Below, in pieces: positions 8,300 to 16,457 of a DNA stretch of 64,000 nt (the first letter of the stretch is position 1; each line of letters starts with the position of its first letter). Under the pieces are notes generated by a model, which was given only the letters and a program-made list of their open reading frames with translations, was not told where the DNA came from and did not search any database. The position numbers and the translations under genes were made by a program. The DNA comes from an uncultured Candidatus Saccharibacteria bacterium. Lineage in GTDB: Bacteria > Patescibacteriota > Saccharimonadia > Saccharimonadales > Saccharimonadaceae. The stretch lies in contig CAOLNK010000001.1 in assembly GCA_948477625.1 (NCBI GenBank), positions 62,001 to 126,000 on the forward strand, read 5' to 3'.

Positions 8300-8674
8300 G
8301 ATAAAAGAGTTACTGTTTCGAGTAAAAATGTAAAACTGATTTATGCTAACCGAATATGCTGTTTCGATAATGAGCAAACAGATATCAAGATTGAGCTCAC
8401 CAACAAAAAAGAAGATGAGCTAAGGTTAAGTTTTTATTTTAAATATTCTAATAGCTCAGAGCCTAAAGTTGACATTCATCCCAATACTAAAGCTGGTATC
8501 GACATTAAGCTTACAAACTTCAATAACCCTCTTGGTATGGGACTAAAAAGACCAATATTAATTGGTAAACTAGACGCAAAGAGTGTGTTCATGCTATTCA
8601 ATATTTACAAGAACGATGATTCTAACCCTATTCTGGATTTAAGTCTATATATGGAGAGCTCAAATGTCGGGTAA
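8297..8674 (+). CDS. Small soluble protein, possibly DUF6864-like
   Basis: 125 aa from the ATG at 8297, chosen because TATAAT ends 6 nt upstream (leaderless pattern). An in-frame upstream extension to 8180 runs through the cassette-linked repeat and is not used. The predicted structure is beta-rich. The FNNPLGMG...PILIGKL motif recalls the DUF6864 family, but that is from memory of the pattern only. It overlaps the downstream membrane-protein gene by 11 nt, so the two form a pair. AT-richer codon use than its neighbours suggests acquisition. Confidence 0.6.
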   Translation: MDKRVTVSSKNVKLIYANRICCFDNEQTDIKIELTNKKEDELRLSFYFKYSNSSEPKVDIHPNTKAGIDIKLTNFNNPLGMGLKRPILIGKLDAKSVFMLFNIYKNDDSNPILDLSLYMESSNVG

Positions 8675-9050
8675 AGGTTTCAATACTGACATACAACAAA
8701 TCAAAACAGACGAAATTTGCGACAATCTGAATGAGAAAATCATTGCTATTACTGAATCAAAAGCGAGATTAGTCTATCAAAAGTATACCGGTATCCCCAC
8801 AGCAGGCGCAATGCTATCGGATTTTGGCCTTCTTGTTGCTTTTGCTACACCTCTCATAACATCCGATTTTAATGGTATCCTGGGGTTTTCACCAGAGGTT
8901 TTAAAAGCCTGTTTTATAGTTGCATCGATAGTGTTTGCTTGTAAATTTATCGGGTCTACCTTTCGCTATATAACGAAAGGTAGACGAATGAATGAAGAAA
9001 GTTTTCTGAAAGAGTTAAAGGGCCAGACAGAAGAGAAAAAGTTATCGTAA
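8664..9050 (+). CDS. Two-pass membrane protein partnered with the 125-aa protein
   Basis: 128 aa. An N-terminal amphipathic helical region of about 45 residues is followed by two hydrophobic segments (about residues 50-67 and 77-98) and a charged tail ending EEKKLS. It overlaps the upstream gene, so they are probably co-expressed and may interact. No family is recognised. Placement beside a cassette and a tRNA gene suggests an accessory pair, possibly defensive, but nothing in the sequence shows that. Confidence 0.6.
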   Translation: MSGKGFNTDIQQIKTDEICDNLNEKIIAITESKARLVYQKYTGIPTAGAMLSDFGLLVAFATPLITSDFNGILGFSPEVLKACFIVASIVFACKFIGSTFRYITKGRRMNEESFLKELKGQTEEKKLS

Positions 9051-9083
9051 AGCTTCGTAATTGGGTTTCAGTGGCGACTTCGC

Positions 9084-9110
9084 AAAAAAATAACACCACA
9101 AAGGTGTTAT
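9084..9110 (-). terminator. Terminator of tRNA-Leu (minus strand)
   Basis: ATAACACC/GGTGTTAT hairpin. On the minus strand it is followed by a run of seven T, downstream of the tRNA. Confidence 0.8.
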
Positions 9111-9124
9111 CGACTATCATTGCC

Positions 9125-9213
9125 TGGTGCACCTGACTAGACTCGAACTAGCACAGCTTAAAATCGCCACTACCACCTCAAGGTAGCGTGTCTACCAATT
9201 CCACCACAGGTGC
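9125..9213 (-). tRNA. tRNA-Leu (anticodon GAG)
   Basis: An 89-nt class II tRNA with a long variable arm. The acceptor GCACCTG pairs with CAGGTGC, with discriminator A and encoded CCA. The anticodon stem CTACC/GGTAG encloses loop TTGAGGT, giving GAG (Leu, CUU/CUC codons). The T loop is TTCGAGTC. Confidence 0.95.
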
Positions 9214-9311
9214 AAAGGCAAACAATGATACACTTATTATAGCAAAAATCCCAAAATCCACAAGTCCTATCTATGTGTTGTAAAAATTACAATAATTTTA
9301 CCATAAAAGTC

Positions 9312-9340
9312 TTGCAAAAACCATAAACATCATGTATTAT
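9312..9340 (+). promoter_or_regulatory. Promoter of the surface-protein gene at 9394
   Basis: TTGCAA, a 17-nt spacer and TATTAT. A short AT-rich leader with AGGAAAA leads to the ATG at 9394. Confidence 0.6.
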
Positions 9341-9393
9341 AGAGTCACAAAAGTCATGTATAAACATAAAAATTTAAAACAGGAAAACACACA

Positions 9394-10029
9394 ATGGAAA
9401 AAACTATCCAGAAGTTACTGGTCTTGACCGGTATTTTCATTGGCGCAGCCGTTGCGCTCACTCCACTTACTACTTACGCCGATTCGTCTAGTTGTCGTCC
9501 AACTGGCGCGCCGGCTGACCCAGATGAAGTTATCGATGTCAATACTGCAGATTACGCCGAAAATGGCAACCAGAATAATACTAATGTCTGCGTCTATGTC
9601 GACACCGTTCTTTCACTCGATGCCGCTAATGGTGGTGACAAAATTACAATGTATCCCGACATGGTACGTACCGGTCAATTCAACGTCCAGGTGCGTAGTG
9701 CTATGCCCTACACTATCTCTCTGAGCGCCGAGGAACCTGAGCTCAAAGAAGTCACCACCGAAAGCTACTTCATTCCTGCTCGTAGTGAAATTGCTGCCGG
9801 CAAGGTGGGTTGGGGAATTCGCAAGGCCAGCCAAACCGAAGGCTACACCGCCGTTGCCACTGTACCACAAGTCTTCTTCGACAGTACTACCGATGACAAT
9901 GGTACCGGTACGGACGTTGCAGATCTTTCCACTTGGCACGCTTTTGAAATCGGTGTCTCTGTAACCGACAAAGTCCCACAGGGAACTTACGCTACGGAAG
10001 TGACAGTTACTGCCGCAGTCAAAGAATAA
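9394..10029 (+). CDS. Secreted surface protein (WxL-like beta-sandwich)
   Basis: 211 aa with a clear Sec signal peptide (KLLVLTGIFIGAAVALT, cut near TYA-D). The mature part is Thr/Ser/Ala-rich and acidic and ends in GTYATEVTVTAAV. That closing strand is shared in style with the two switchable surface proteins at 53-55 kb (GTYKGTVVFTATV). The next gene is DUF916-like, the same pairing seen in WxL/DUF916 surface operons of Firmicutes. The classic WxL motif itself is not present, so membership is inferred from fold-like features and neighbourhood. Confidence 0.65.
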   Translation: MEKTIQKLLVLTGIFIGAAVALTPLTTYADSSSCRPTGAPADPDEVIDVNTADYAENGNQNNTNVCVYVDTVLSLDAANGGDKITMYPDMVRTGQFNVQVRSAMPYTISLSAEEPELKEVTTESYFIPARSEIAAGKVGWGIRKASQTEGYTAVATVPQVFFDSTTDDNGTGTDVADLSTWHAFEIGVSVTDKVPQGTYATEVTVTAAVKE

Positions 10030-10048
10030 GTGCTATAATAAGCATATA

Positions 10049-10999
10049 ATGCTTAAGAAAACTGCTAAAATTTTATCCATTCTGTTTTTCGCCATGACTT
10101 TCTCTCTTGGCCAGATATCGCCTGCCTCGGCGCTTGAGGCTGGCGATATTGTCATTCAAATCAAACCCGCCGACCAAGAGATTGACCTTGCCCCGGGCAA
10201 GGTGGTGCGTAGCTCAATCACTGTGCAGAATGTGGGTCGCCTGCCTTTTACCTTCACAGTTTCCGCCAAACCGTACCAGGTCACCAACGAGAATTACGAC
10301 CCTGATTTCGTTACCGAAAGCTCTTATACTAAGCTTCATAATTGGATTACTTTTTCCCAAGATACTTTCCAGTTAGAGCCAGGTGCCTCACAGGATGTAG
10401 TTTTCACTATCACCGTGCCTGATGGTGTTCCTGGCGGCGGACAATACGCCGCTATCATCGCCGAAACCCGTGATAGCATGTCTGAAGATGCTAATGTGCG
10501 CATTATTAGCCAGTTAGCTTCGCTGATTTACGCGCACGTCGAGGGCGAAGAACATGTTGGTGGTGTCCTGATGAGCCACAGCCTGCCATCATTTTTGTTT
10601 GGCTCACCTTTTACTGCGCGCGTGACAGTCAAAAATGATGGCAATGTTGACTTCCGCCTCACTCACAAGCTCAATATTCGCGATTTCTTCACCAATCGCG
10701 AGGTTCTCACCGAGACTTCAGTCGACGAGAATGGCAAGTTCCTTGCTAATGCCACTCCGATGATTTTGCCCGAAACTCAGCGTAGTAGTACTATCACTTG
10801 GGATGGCGCTCCGCAACTGGGCGTATTTAAAGTCACCCAGACTATCTCCTTCCTTGACCAAACTTACACTTTCGATCAAGTTGTCATTCTGTGCCCAATT
10901 TGGCTGGCTGGTGCTGTTGCCTTCTTTGTCTTGCTGATTATCCTTTGGGTGATTTTGCGCCTATGCGGTCGCAAGCGCCGTCGCCCCCAAGTAATCTAA
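10049..10999 (+). CDS. DUF916-like cell-surface protein with C-terminal membrane anchor
   Basis: 316 aa: signal peptide (about residues 1-28), an Ig-like/DUF916-type ectodomain with ITVQNVGRLPFTFTVSAKPY and VPDGVPGGGQYAAIIAE, a second beta domain, then a C-terminal transmembrane helix and basic tail (GRKRRRPQVI). Firmicute DUF916 proteins of this layout bind peptidoglycan and WxL partners. It follows the surface gene by 19 nt, yet TATAAT at 10034-10039 lies 9 nt before its ATG, so it can also be transcribed alone. Paralogues lie at 55489 and 56450. Confidence 0.75.
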   Translation: MLKKTAKILSILFFAMTFSLGQISPASALEAGDIVIQIKPADQEIDLAPGKVVRSSITVQNVGRLPFTFTVSAKPYQVTNENYDPDFVTESSYTKLHNWITFSQDTFQLEPGASQDVVFTITVPDGVPGGGQYAAIIAETRDSMSEDANVRIISQLASLIYAHVEGEEHVGGVLMSHSLPSFLFGSPFTARVTVKNDGNVDFRLTHKLNIRDFFTNREVLTETSVDENGKFLANATPMILPETQRSSTITWDGAPQLGVFKVTQTISFLDQTYTFDQVVILCPIWLAGAVAFFVLLIILWVILRLCGRKRRRPQVI

Positions 11000-11002
11000 C
11001 GC

Positions 11003-11025
11003 AAAAAATAGCCTCACGGCTATTT
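11003..11025 (-). terminator. Terminator of tRNA-Ile (minus strand)
   Basis: AAATAGCC/GGCTATTT hairpin with a T run on the minus strand, directly after the tRNA CCA end. Confidence 0.75.
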
Positions 11026-11027
11026 GG

Positions 11028-11103
11028 TGGTGCGGGCGGTTGGGTTCGAACCAACGACCAAGCGGTTATGAGCCGCCTGCTCTAACCCCTGAGCTACGCC
11101 CGC
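11028..11103 (-). tRNA. tRNA with CAT anticodon, probably tRNA-Ile2
   Basis: 76 nt. The acceptor GCGGGCG pairs with CGCCCGC, with discriminator A and CCA. The anticodon loop CTCATAA gives CAT. The D-arm to variable-loop stretch (GGTTAGAGCAGGCG, CTCATAA, CGCTTGGTCG) closely matches the known E. coli minor tRNA-Ile, whose C34 becomes lysidine. It is therefore called Ile2 rather than elongator Met. TilS would be needed elsewhere in the genome. Confidence 0.8.
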
Positions 11104-11105
11104 GT

Positions 11106-11146
11106 CCGAGAGAAGAGTGATGCTTGCATCAGCTTTTCCGAGGGCG
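11106..11146. repeat. Palindromic element, type 1 (second copy inside tatD)
   Basis: CCGAGAGAAGA, an inner GATGC/GCATC hairpin, then TTTTCCGAGGGCG. The same outer blocks surround a different perfect hairpin in the tatD coding region at 19798-19834. The element lies directly at the 5' end of the tRNA-Ile gene. Confidence 0.55.
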
Positions 11147-11233
11147 CGAAGTAGTGGAGCTAAGCTCCGCTACGCCCGCATATGAACTATATTATATCAT
11201 AGGTCCCTATTGCATAAATACCTTTTTCGCAAG

Positions 11234-11271
11234 GTCTAAGACTCGGGCTAGCGCCCAGGAGCGGCCCCAAG
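11234..11271. repeat. Palindromic element, type 2 (second copy inside typA)
   Basis: 38 nt beginning GTCTAAGACTCGGGC, with four mismatches to 17219-17256 inside typA. It is G+C-rich and self-complementary. This copy is intergenic, between tRNA-Ile and the FtsB-like gene. Confidence 0.65.
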
Positions 11272-11316
11272 GAAAAGTGTATTCATGCGACAAGATTACT
11301 ATGTTATAATATAACC

Positions 11317-11757
11317 ATGAGTGGGATAAGAGCTCGCGCACGCAAAACGCAGTATTGGCTTAAGCACGACCTGCTGGTTTTTGATAACGTTGTTTTGATT
11401 ATTGCTTTTATCTTTTGTCTGATTTGGACTTGGGGGTCAATCTCTTCCATGTCGCGCAACTGGAATTTGGCTCAGGAGCTCATGAACCGTCGCCGTGAAA
11501 AGGCTCTACTTGAACTGGAAGTAGAAACACTTGAGCTAGAAAATGAGTATTATCTGTCTGCAGAATATCAAGAACTGGCCGCGCGTAAGTACCAAGGCAA
11601 GATGCTCGCTGGCGAAACTATGGTCTATCTCCCAGCCAATTCTGACCGCGCTAAGCACAAACATGATACTGATGCCACATCTACCACAGTCGTCAATACC
11701 GAAGAAATGAGTAATCTTGCTCAGTGGATGGCCTTCCTTTTTGGGATTAAATTGTAA
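11317..11757 (+). CDS. FtsB/DivIC-like septum formation protein
   Basis: 146 aa with the architecture of the septum-initiator family: a short cytoplasmic N terminus, one transmembrane helix (about residues 26-45), a coiled coil (AQELMNRRREKALLELEVE onward) and a short extracytoplasmic region with the typical AARKYQGKMLAGETMVYLP stretch. It would join the FtsL/FtsQ-type divisome complex. TATAAT at 11305-11310 lies 6 nt before the ATG, so it is leaderless. It is monocistronic. Confidence 0.75.
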   Translation: MSGIRARARKTQYWLKHDLLVFDNVVLIIAFIFCLIWTWGSISSMSRNWNLAQELMNRRREKALLELEVETLELENEYYLSAEYQELAARKYQGKMLAGETMVYLPANSDRAKHKHDTDATSTTVVNTEEMSNLAQWMAFLFGIKL

Positions 11758-11775
11758 GGCTGGTTATATTTTGTA

Positions 11776-11829
11776 ACTACAGATAGTACCCTTCGCAGGG
11801 ATTATACTATAATTGTAGCACAGATAGGC
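11776..11829. repeat. Intergenic repeat, copy 2 (partner at 2938-2991)
   Basis: CTACAGATAG, a TTCGCAGGG block and TAGCACAGAT occur in the same order as at 2938. It lies just after the FtsB-like stop. A shorter TTCGCAGGGTTA piece also occurs at about 48150, before sbcB. Confidence 0.35.
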
Positions 11830-11878
11830 ATAAAAGTCAAGAGTTTTTGAAAGATTGGACTTATGGTAAAATATAACC

Positions 11879-12712
11879 ATGAGCGAATCGCAGGCGAATC
11901 ACTTGAGCAAGAGGGAAAAATGCAAATCCAAAAAAGGCTTCACGTTTATCGAGGTCAGCATTTTCTTAGCAATCACCGGATTGTTACTGATAGGAGTTTT
12001 GGGTGGCACTTATTCCAATATTGCCCGCCAGCGCTATAACGATTCTGTGCGTTCTTTTGCTGAGTATTTCCGCCAGATTTACGCCGAAGTCATTAGCCCA
12101 GAAACTTTTGGCTCAGGCAACTCTAATGAATCAGCCATCTATGGCAAGGTGATTGTTTTTGGCTTAGAATCGCCTGATGATAGCGAGAATAAAGATCAAG
12201 ATAATACTGTATATTCTGCCACTTTGGTTGGCGACGTGCATGTGCCTAATCATTCCAGTGGCTTCATTGACGAGCTAGGTCAGGTTAATGCGCGCCTATT
12301 CTGTGGTAATCCTAATGACGAAGATGAGGCCTCTAGTACATTGTCTACTTATACTCCACTTTGGGGCGCCAAGATCCACAATACCGAAGAAAAGCCCTTC
12401 CGTGGCACCATGATTATCTCTCGTTCGCCTACTTCTGGCACCGTTCATACTGCTTTCACGACGGAGCAATTCAATATCAAAGAGCATTGTACGCCCGATG
12501 ACCAAAGCGCCAGTAGTCTCTTCCATACTGCCATCACCGAGACTCCACAGATTTTCTCGGCTAATCCATCCGAAAACGTTGATTTTTGTCTAGAATCCGA
12601 GAACAGCAACATCATCCGCGATATTCGTTTGCACCTTGGTGTGGAGGGTCGCAACACGTCATCGGTTAACATTGTGCCTGATGATCCGGAGGAATCAAAA
12701 TGTCAACGCTAA
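11879..12712 (+). CDS. Type IV prepilin-like protein 1
   Basis: 277 aa. The N terminus carries the class III signal KKGFTFIEV, with cleavage expected after Gly20, Phe+1 and the conserved Glu+5, followed by the hydrophobic alpha1 helix. The C-terminal globular part is large and unlike major pilins, so it is likely a minor pilin. A TAAAAT box ends 6-7 nt before the ATG. It is the first of four overlapping prepilin genes (12-nt overlap with the next), expected to be processed by PilD and assembled by a type IV pilus machine encoded elsewhere. Confidence 0.85.
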   Translation: MSESQANHLSKREKCKSKKGFTFIEVSIFLAITGLLLIGVLGGTYSNIARQRYNDSVRSFAEYFRQIYAEVISPETFGSGNSNESAIYGKVIVFGLESPDDSENKDQDNTVYSATLVGDVHVPNHSSGFIDELGQVNARLFCGNPNDEDEASSTLSTYTPLWGAKIHNTEEKPFRGTMIISRSPTSGTVHTAFTTEQFNIKEHCTPDDQSASSLFHTAITETPQIFSANPSENVDFCLESENSNIIRDIRLHLGVEGRNTSSVNIVPDDPEESKCQR

Positions 12713-13569
12713 AGTTAAATTACGCCTCCGCCAAACGCGGCGATACTATCATTGAAGTCATGTTTGCTATCGCGGTATTCTGTTTAGTGGCAGTCTTGTC
12801 AATTACCATGATGAACCTTGGCGTCAATTCGGCTGAGAACGCTCTCGAAGTCGTCACGGCGCGCAACGAGCTCAACGCTCAGGCCGAAGCTCTGCGTTTT
12901 ATCCATAGCTCGTATGTCTCCGAAAAAACTCTACCCTCACTGAGCGACCCTGCCTACAAACCGGGCGAGAAATATCAACAATATGAGTTGCTCTGGAATA
13001 CGATTATCGAAAATGCCATTACTCCAGCCGAGGCCAAAGAAAGCGGCTTATTAGATTTGGCCGACACTATTAATAGCAATGACGATAGCGCGCAGGTTGC
13101 TGGCTGCGAGCGTGTTTACGAAGCTACCAACACTGGCACCATGCTCAGTCGCAACCACGCCTTTATTCTTAACACGCGCAACTTGAGCAGTCTTGACGCC
13201 AGTGGCCACGCCGATGTGAGTGTTTCTTATATCAGCGCCCGCGAAAATCCCGAATTCTTTAGTGCGGCACCATTGAACGCGCGTATCCTCTTCACTACTG
13301 CGGCGCGTTTTGACCAAATCAAAAACAACGGTGCTATATTTGATAGCGAAACCGACGAGAACTCCTCCGAAAAATTTACCGATGGTGCGCCCATCTATCG
13401 CTACGTCGCTCAGGCCGAAGGTATTTGGGTGATTGCGGTCACCGATGGCAATGCCGACCCTCAATATTACGATTTCTACATCGAATCTTGCTGGTATGGT
13501 CCTAATACTACTTCGCCAACCGCACTCGACACTGTAATTCGCTTGTATAATCCGGAGAAGGTAAAATGA
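12700..13569 (+). CDS. Type IV prepilin-like protein 2
   Basis: 289 aa. A short leader ends in KRGDTIIEV, with cleavage after Gly14 and Glu at +5. An unusual Asp takes the +1 place where Phe is common. A hydrophobic helix of about 20 residues follows, then a large ectodomain with two Cys. It overlaps the genes on both sides. It probably caps or initiates the pilus with its neighbours, as PilV/PilW-type minor pilins do. Confidence 0.82.
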   Translation: MSTLKLNYASAKRGDTIIEVMFAIAVFCLVAVLSITMMNLGVNSAENALEVVTARNELNAQAEALRFIHSSYVSEKTLPSLSDPAYKPGEKYQQYELLWNTIIENAITPAEAKESGLLDLADTINSNDDSAQVAGCERVYEATNTGTMLSRNHAFILNTRNLSSLDASGHADVSVSYISARENPEFFSAAPLNARILFTTAARFDQIKNNGAIFDSETDENSSEKFTDGAPIYRYVAQAEGIWVIAVTDGNADPQYYDFYIESCWYGPNTTSPTALDTVIRLYNPEKVK

Positions 13570-14498
13570 AACTACAAAAACTCACCACTAAATCCAAAAA
13601 AGGCTTCACTATGGTTGAGCTCTCCATTACACTCGCCTTTATTGGCGTACTTTTGATTACGATAGCCATTATCACCACTAATATTGTCTCGATTTACCAA
13701 AAGGGCACCACCATCAAAGCTGTCAACAGTGTGGGGCGTGGCCTGATTGACGAGCTAACTTCCGCTATTAATAGTGCCCCGTCGGTCGACACCACTAGCC
13801 TATGCAACAGCCTCGCACCCAACAATATCGATGCCTGCGTCAAAGATCACGCTTTTTCTTATATTTTCCATGCTAGTCAAAACGAAGAAACTGGTGAGCA
13901 ATATAATGGTATCTTTTGTACTGGTTACTATTCTTATATTTGGAATACTTATTATAGCGCGACCGCTGAACAGAGCCACTCGCTTAAGCTGCGCTATCTC
14001 AATACTGACGGCGATGTAGTTACAACCGATGCTCCTCGATTGATGCGAATAGAAGATCGTAACTATCGCGTTTGTTCGGCCGTGATGGATTCTAGTGGAA
14101 ATTACAAATCCAACTTCACCTCCAATATGACTATCGACATCACTACATTGGCCCATTCCACATCCGACACACCATTGCCTAATCCTACCAAGACACCAAC
14201 CGAAGGTATGCTCAATGAGTTTGATCTCGACCTGATGCTTTACGAATTCACCGTTTTCCCGATCAGTCAAGACTCTGTCACTTTGCGCACGTACATGTCT
14301 GGCACCTTCATTCTAGCGACTTTGCGTGGCGACATTGATATTATGCGTAGTGGCGATTACTGCTCACTTGGCACCCAGTTTGAAGACAAGAACGGCAATA
14401 TGGTGGGCGATACTAGTTCGCTCAATAATCTCGGTTCCGAATTTAATTACTGTGCTATCAATAAATTTAATTTCGCCGCACGCACGGCAGGAGTATAA
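13566..14498 (+). CDS. Type IV prepilin-like protein 3
   Basis: 310 aa. KKGFTMVEL puts the cleavage after Gly13, with Phe+1 and Glu+5. The alpha1 helix is followed by a Ser/Thr-rich ectodomain with several Cys that could form disulfides. ATGA-type overlap with the previous gene. Reads as a PilW-like minor pilin. Confidence 0.82.
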   Translation: MKLQKLTTKSKKGFTMVELSITLAFIGVLLITIAIITTNIVSIYQKGTTIKAVNSVGRGLIDELTSAINSAPSVDTTSLCNSLAPNNIDACVKDHAFSYIFHASQNEETGEQYNGIFCTGYYSYIWNTYYSATAEQSHSLKLRYLNTDGDVVTTDAPRLMRIEDRNYRVCSAVMDSSGNYKSNFTSNMTIDITTLAHSTSDTPLPNPTKTPTEGMLNEFDLDLMLYEFTVFPISQDSVTLRTYMSGTFILATLRGDIDIMRSGDYCSLGTQFEDKNGNMVGDTSSLNNLGSEFNYCAINKFNFAARTAGV

Positions 14499-14505
14499 TA
14501 TAGAT

Positions 14506-15723
14506 ATGAAACATAACCCTTATAGTTCCACCAAAAAAGGCGCCGCCTCACTCTATGTCGTGATTTTTGCCACCATTCTCTTTGGTGTCATCACGCTCAG
14601 CTTCATCCGGATCATCTTGTCCGAATCCAGCCAAAGCAGCAATGACGACCTCTCGCAATCCGCTTACGACTCTGCTCTCGCTGGCGTCGAAGATGCCAAA
14701 ATCGCCGTCAATCGTTATTATCAATGTCTGAGCAACGGTGGCACTCCCAATTCTTGTGGCTTTGATACACTATTCGATACACAATTCGGCGGCGACTGCG
14801 ACGATTTCAAGCTCAAAGGCTATCTCGGTTATGATTACGAAGGCGAAGTCTTAATCCAAGAAAGTAACAGTAGTGCCTCTAGCAATAGCAATAATTCCGA
14901 CCAAGCCTACACCTGCGTTATTCTCTCTAATGTAGTTTCGGATTATCGCTCTACTTTAACTTCCGATACTCGCACGCGCGTCGTTCCGCTAGGCATCGGT
15001 GCTACTGATTTGGCCAAAGTGAAATCCGTCGAGTTCCGCTGGTATTCCGAGATTAACGGCACTGAATTTAAGAACCTCGACCACAACGGTGCCTTAGCTG
15101 AAGCTAACCAGTCTACGACGCCGCCCACAATCTCGCTTACATTGCTCAAAACTTCAGCTACTTTCAACCTCGACAATTTCAATACTAGCGACAGTGGTGA
15201 TTATAGCACTATGGTGCTCTTGCCGACTGCATCTGGTGGCGCCAATACTCTCAGTCGCAACCAAGTTATTGCCGCCGGAAAATCCAATAAAACCAACGAT
15301 AGCGGTGTCCCAGTCGCCAACACACCTTTCCAGATTAATTGCACCCATAATGAATTCGCTTGTAGTGTTACTCTCGACCTTTCTGGTGAACCATCCTTCT
15401 TTGAGGCTGGTGGCAATGCTATGCTTGTAGTCTCCTTACCATACGGCGATATTGTGACCGATTTTGCTGTCACCCTCCGTGACGCCAGTGGTAATATTAT
15501 CCCATTTGAAAACGTCCAAATTAGCGTTGATTCTACTGGCCGCGGTAACCAACTCTTGCGCCGTGTTGAATCTCGCCTCGACCCAGCCGACATCTTCTTC
15601 CCGTATCCCCAATATGAGGTTGAACTTAGTGGCACCGACGAGGAAAGTCTCCTCAAGTACTTCTGGATTACCGCGAACTGCTGGACTGATCTTGGTACTT
15701 GTGCCAATAACGGTCGTCTATAA
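14506..15723 (+). CDS. PilX-like prepilin-type protein
   Basis: 405 aa from the ATG at 14506. An in-frame ATG at 14326 would run deep into the preceding gene and is rejected. The leader KKGAASLYVV keeps the Gly but lacks Glu at +5, which is the hallmark of PilX/GspK-type tip components. The SQSAYDSALAGVEDAKIA segment is typical of PilX N-terminal regions. TATAAT (14493-14499) lies 6-7 nt before the ATG, so the gene can also be transcribed separately. Last gene of the prepilin operon. Confidence 0.8.
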   Translation: MKHNPYSSTKKGAASLYVVIFATILFGVITLSFIRIILSESSQSSNDDLSQSAYDSALAGVEDAKIAVNRYYQCLSNGGTPNSCGFDTLFDTQFGGDCDDFKLKGYLGYDYEGEVLIQESNSSASSNSNNSDQAYTCVILSNVVSDYRSTLTSDTRTRVVPLGIGATDLAKVKSVEFRWYSEINGTEFKNLDHNGALAEANQSTTPPTISLTLLKTSATFNLDNFNTSDSGDYSTMVLLPTASGGANTLSRNQVIAAGKSNKTNDSGVPVANTPFQINCTHNEFACSVTLDLSGEPSFFEAGGNAMLVVSLPYGDIVTDFAVTLRDASGNIIPFENVQISVDSTGRGNQLLRRVESRLDPADIFFPYPQYEVELSGTDEESLLKYFWITANCWTDLGTCANNGRL

Positions 15724-15762
15724 CAAAATATGCTACAATAGTGAGAGTAATAAAGGAGTAAT

Positions 15763-16311
15763 ATGGTTAAAGAATTAGACCAATCAAGCAAGACTTGGAA
15801 AAACCTTGAGGCTGCCTTTGCTGGTGAATCTCAAGCTTCCATCAAATACGGTTATTTCTCCTCCCGCGCCAAAAAAGATGGCTACGAGCAAATTTCCGCA
15901 ATCTTTGACGAAACTTCCCACAACGAGCGCGAACATGCCAAAATGTGGTACAAATTCTTGCATGGTGGTGAAGTTGCCAACACTGCTACCAATCTCGAAG
16001 AAGCAGCTAAGGGCGAGAATTATGAGTGGACTACTATGTACGAAGATTTCGCCAAGACTGCTCGCGAGGAGGGCTACGACGAAATTGCCGTTAAATTTGA
16101 GCAAGTTGCTGCCATTGAGAAGACCCACGAAGAACGCTATCTCAAATTGCACAATGAAGTAGAACATGATGTCGTCTTCAAGAGTGATGAGGTCACCATC
16201 TGGAAGTGCCGCAACTGTGGCTACGTCTTCACTGGTGAAGAAGCCCCAGAGGTCTGCCCAGTTTGTGCGCACCCCAAGGCTTTCTTTGAGCGCCTAGCTG
16301 AGAATTACTAA
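15763..16311 (+). CDS. rbr: Rubrerythrin
   Basis: 182 aa. An N-terminal ferritin-like diiron domain (AFAGESQASIKY, with EREHAKMWY and EKTHEERYL supplying Glu/His ligands) joins a C-terminal rubredoxin-like domain with CRNCG and CPVC. Rubrerythrins reduce hydrogen peroxide with electrons from reduced carriers and protect anaerobes from oxidative stress. TACAAT and an AAAGGAG ribosome-binding site precede the start. It is a single gene between the pilin operon and typA. Standard length. Confidence 0.95.
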   Translation: MVKELDQSSKTWKNLEAAFAGESQASIKYGYFSSRAKKDGYEQISAIFDETSHNEREHAKMWYKFLHGGEVANTATNLEEAAKGENYEWTTMYEDFAKTAREEGYDEIAVKFEQVAAIEKTHEERYLKLHNEVEHDVVFKSDEVTIWKCRNCGYVFTGEEAPEVCPVCAHPKAFFERLAENY

Positions 16312-16339
16312 TATTTTCCAAAAGAGTCGGGGTTTAACC

Positions 16340-16368
16340 TTGACTTTTTTGATGAGGTGTGCTACAAT
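16340..16368 (+). promoter_or_regulatory. typA promoter
   Basis: TTGACT, a 17-nt spacer ending GTGTGC, then TACAAT. The leader to the typA start is about 85 nt. Confidence 0.8.
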
Positions 16369-16457
16369 AAATATAAGTAAGCTCTGCTTGCCTAGTTTTT
16401 GAAGTGTCTAGCGCAAGAAGAACTCCAAATATTAGCCAAAATTAAAGAGAAAATCTT

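Noticed and set aside
11028..11103. Elongator tRNA-Met for the CAT tRNA
   Set aside because: The arm sequences follow the minor tRNA-Ile (lysidine) type closely, so Ile2 was preferred, though not proven.
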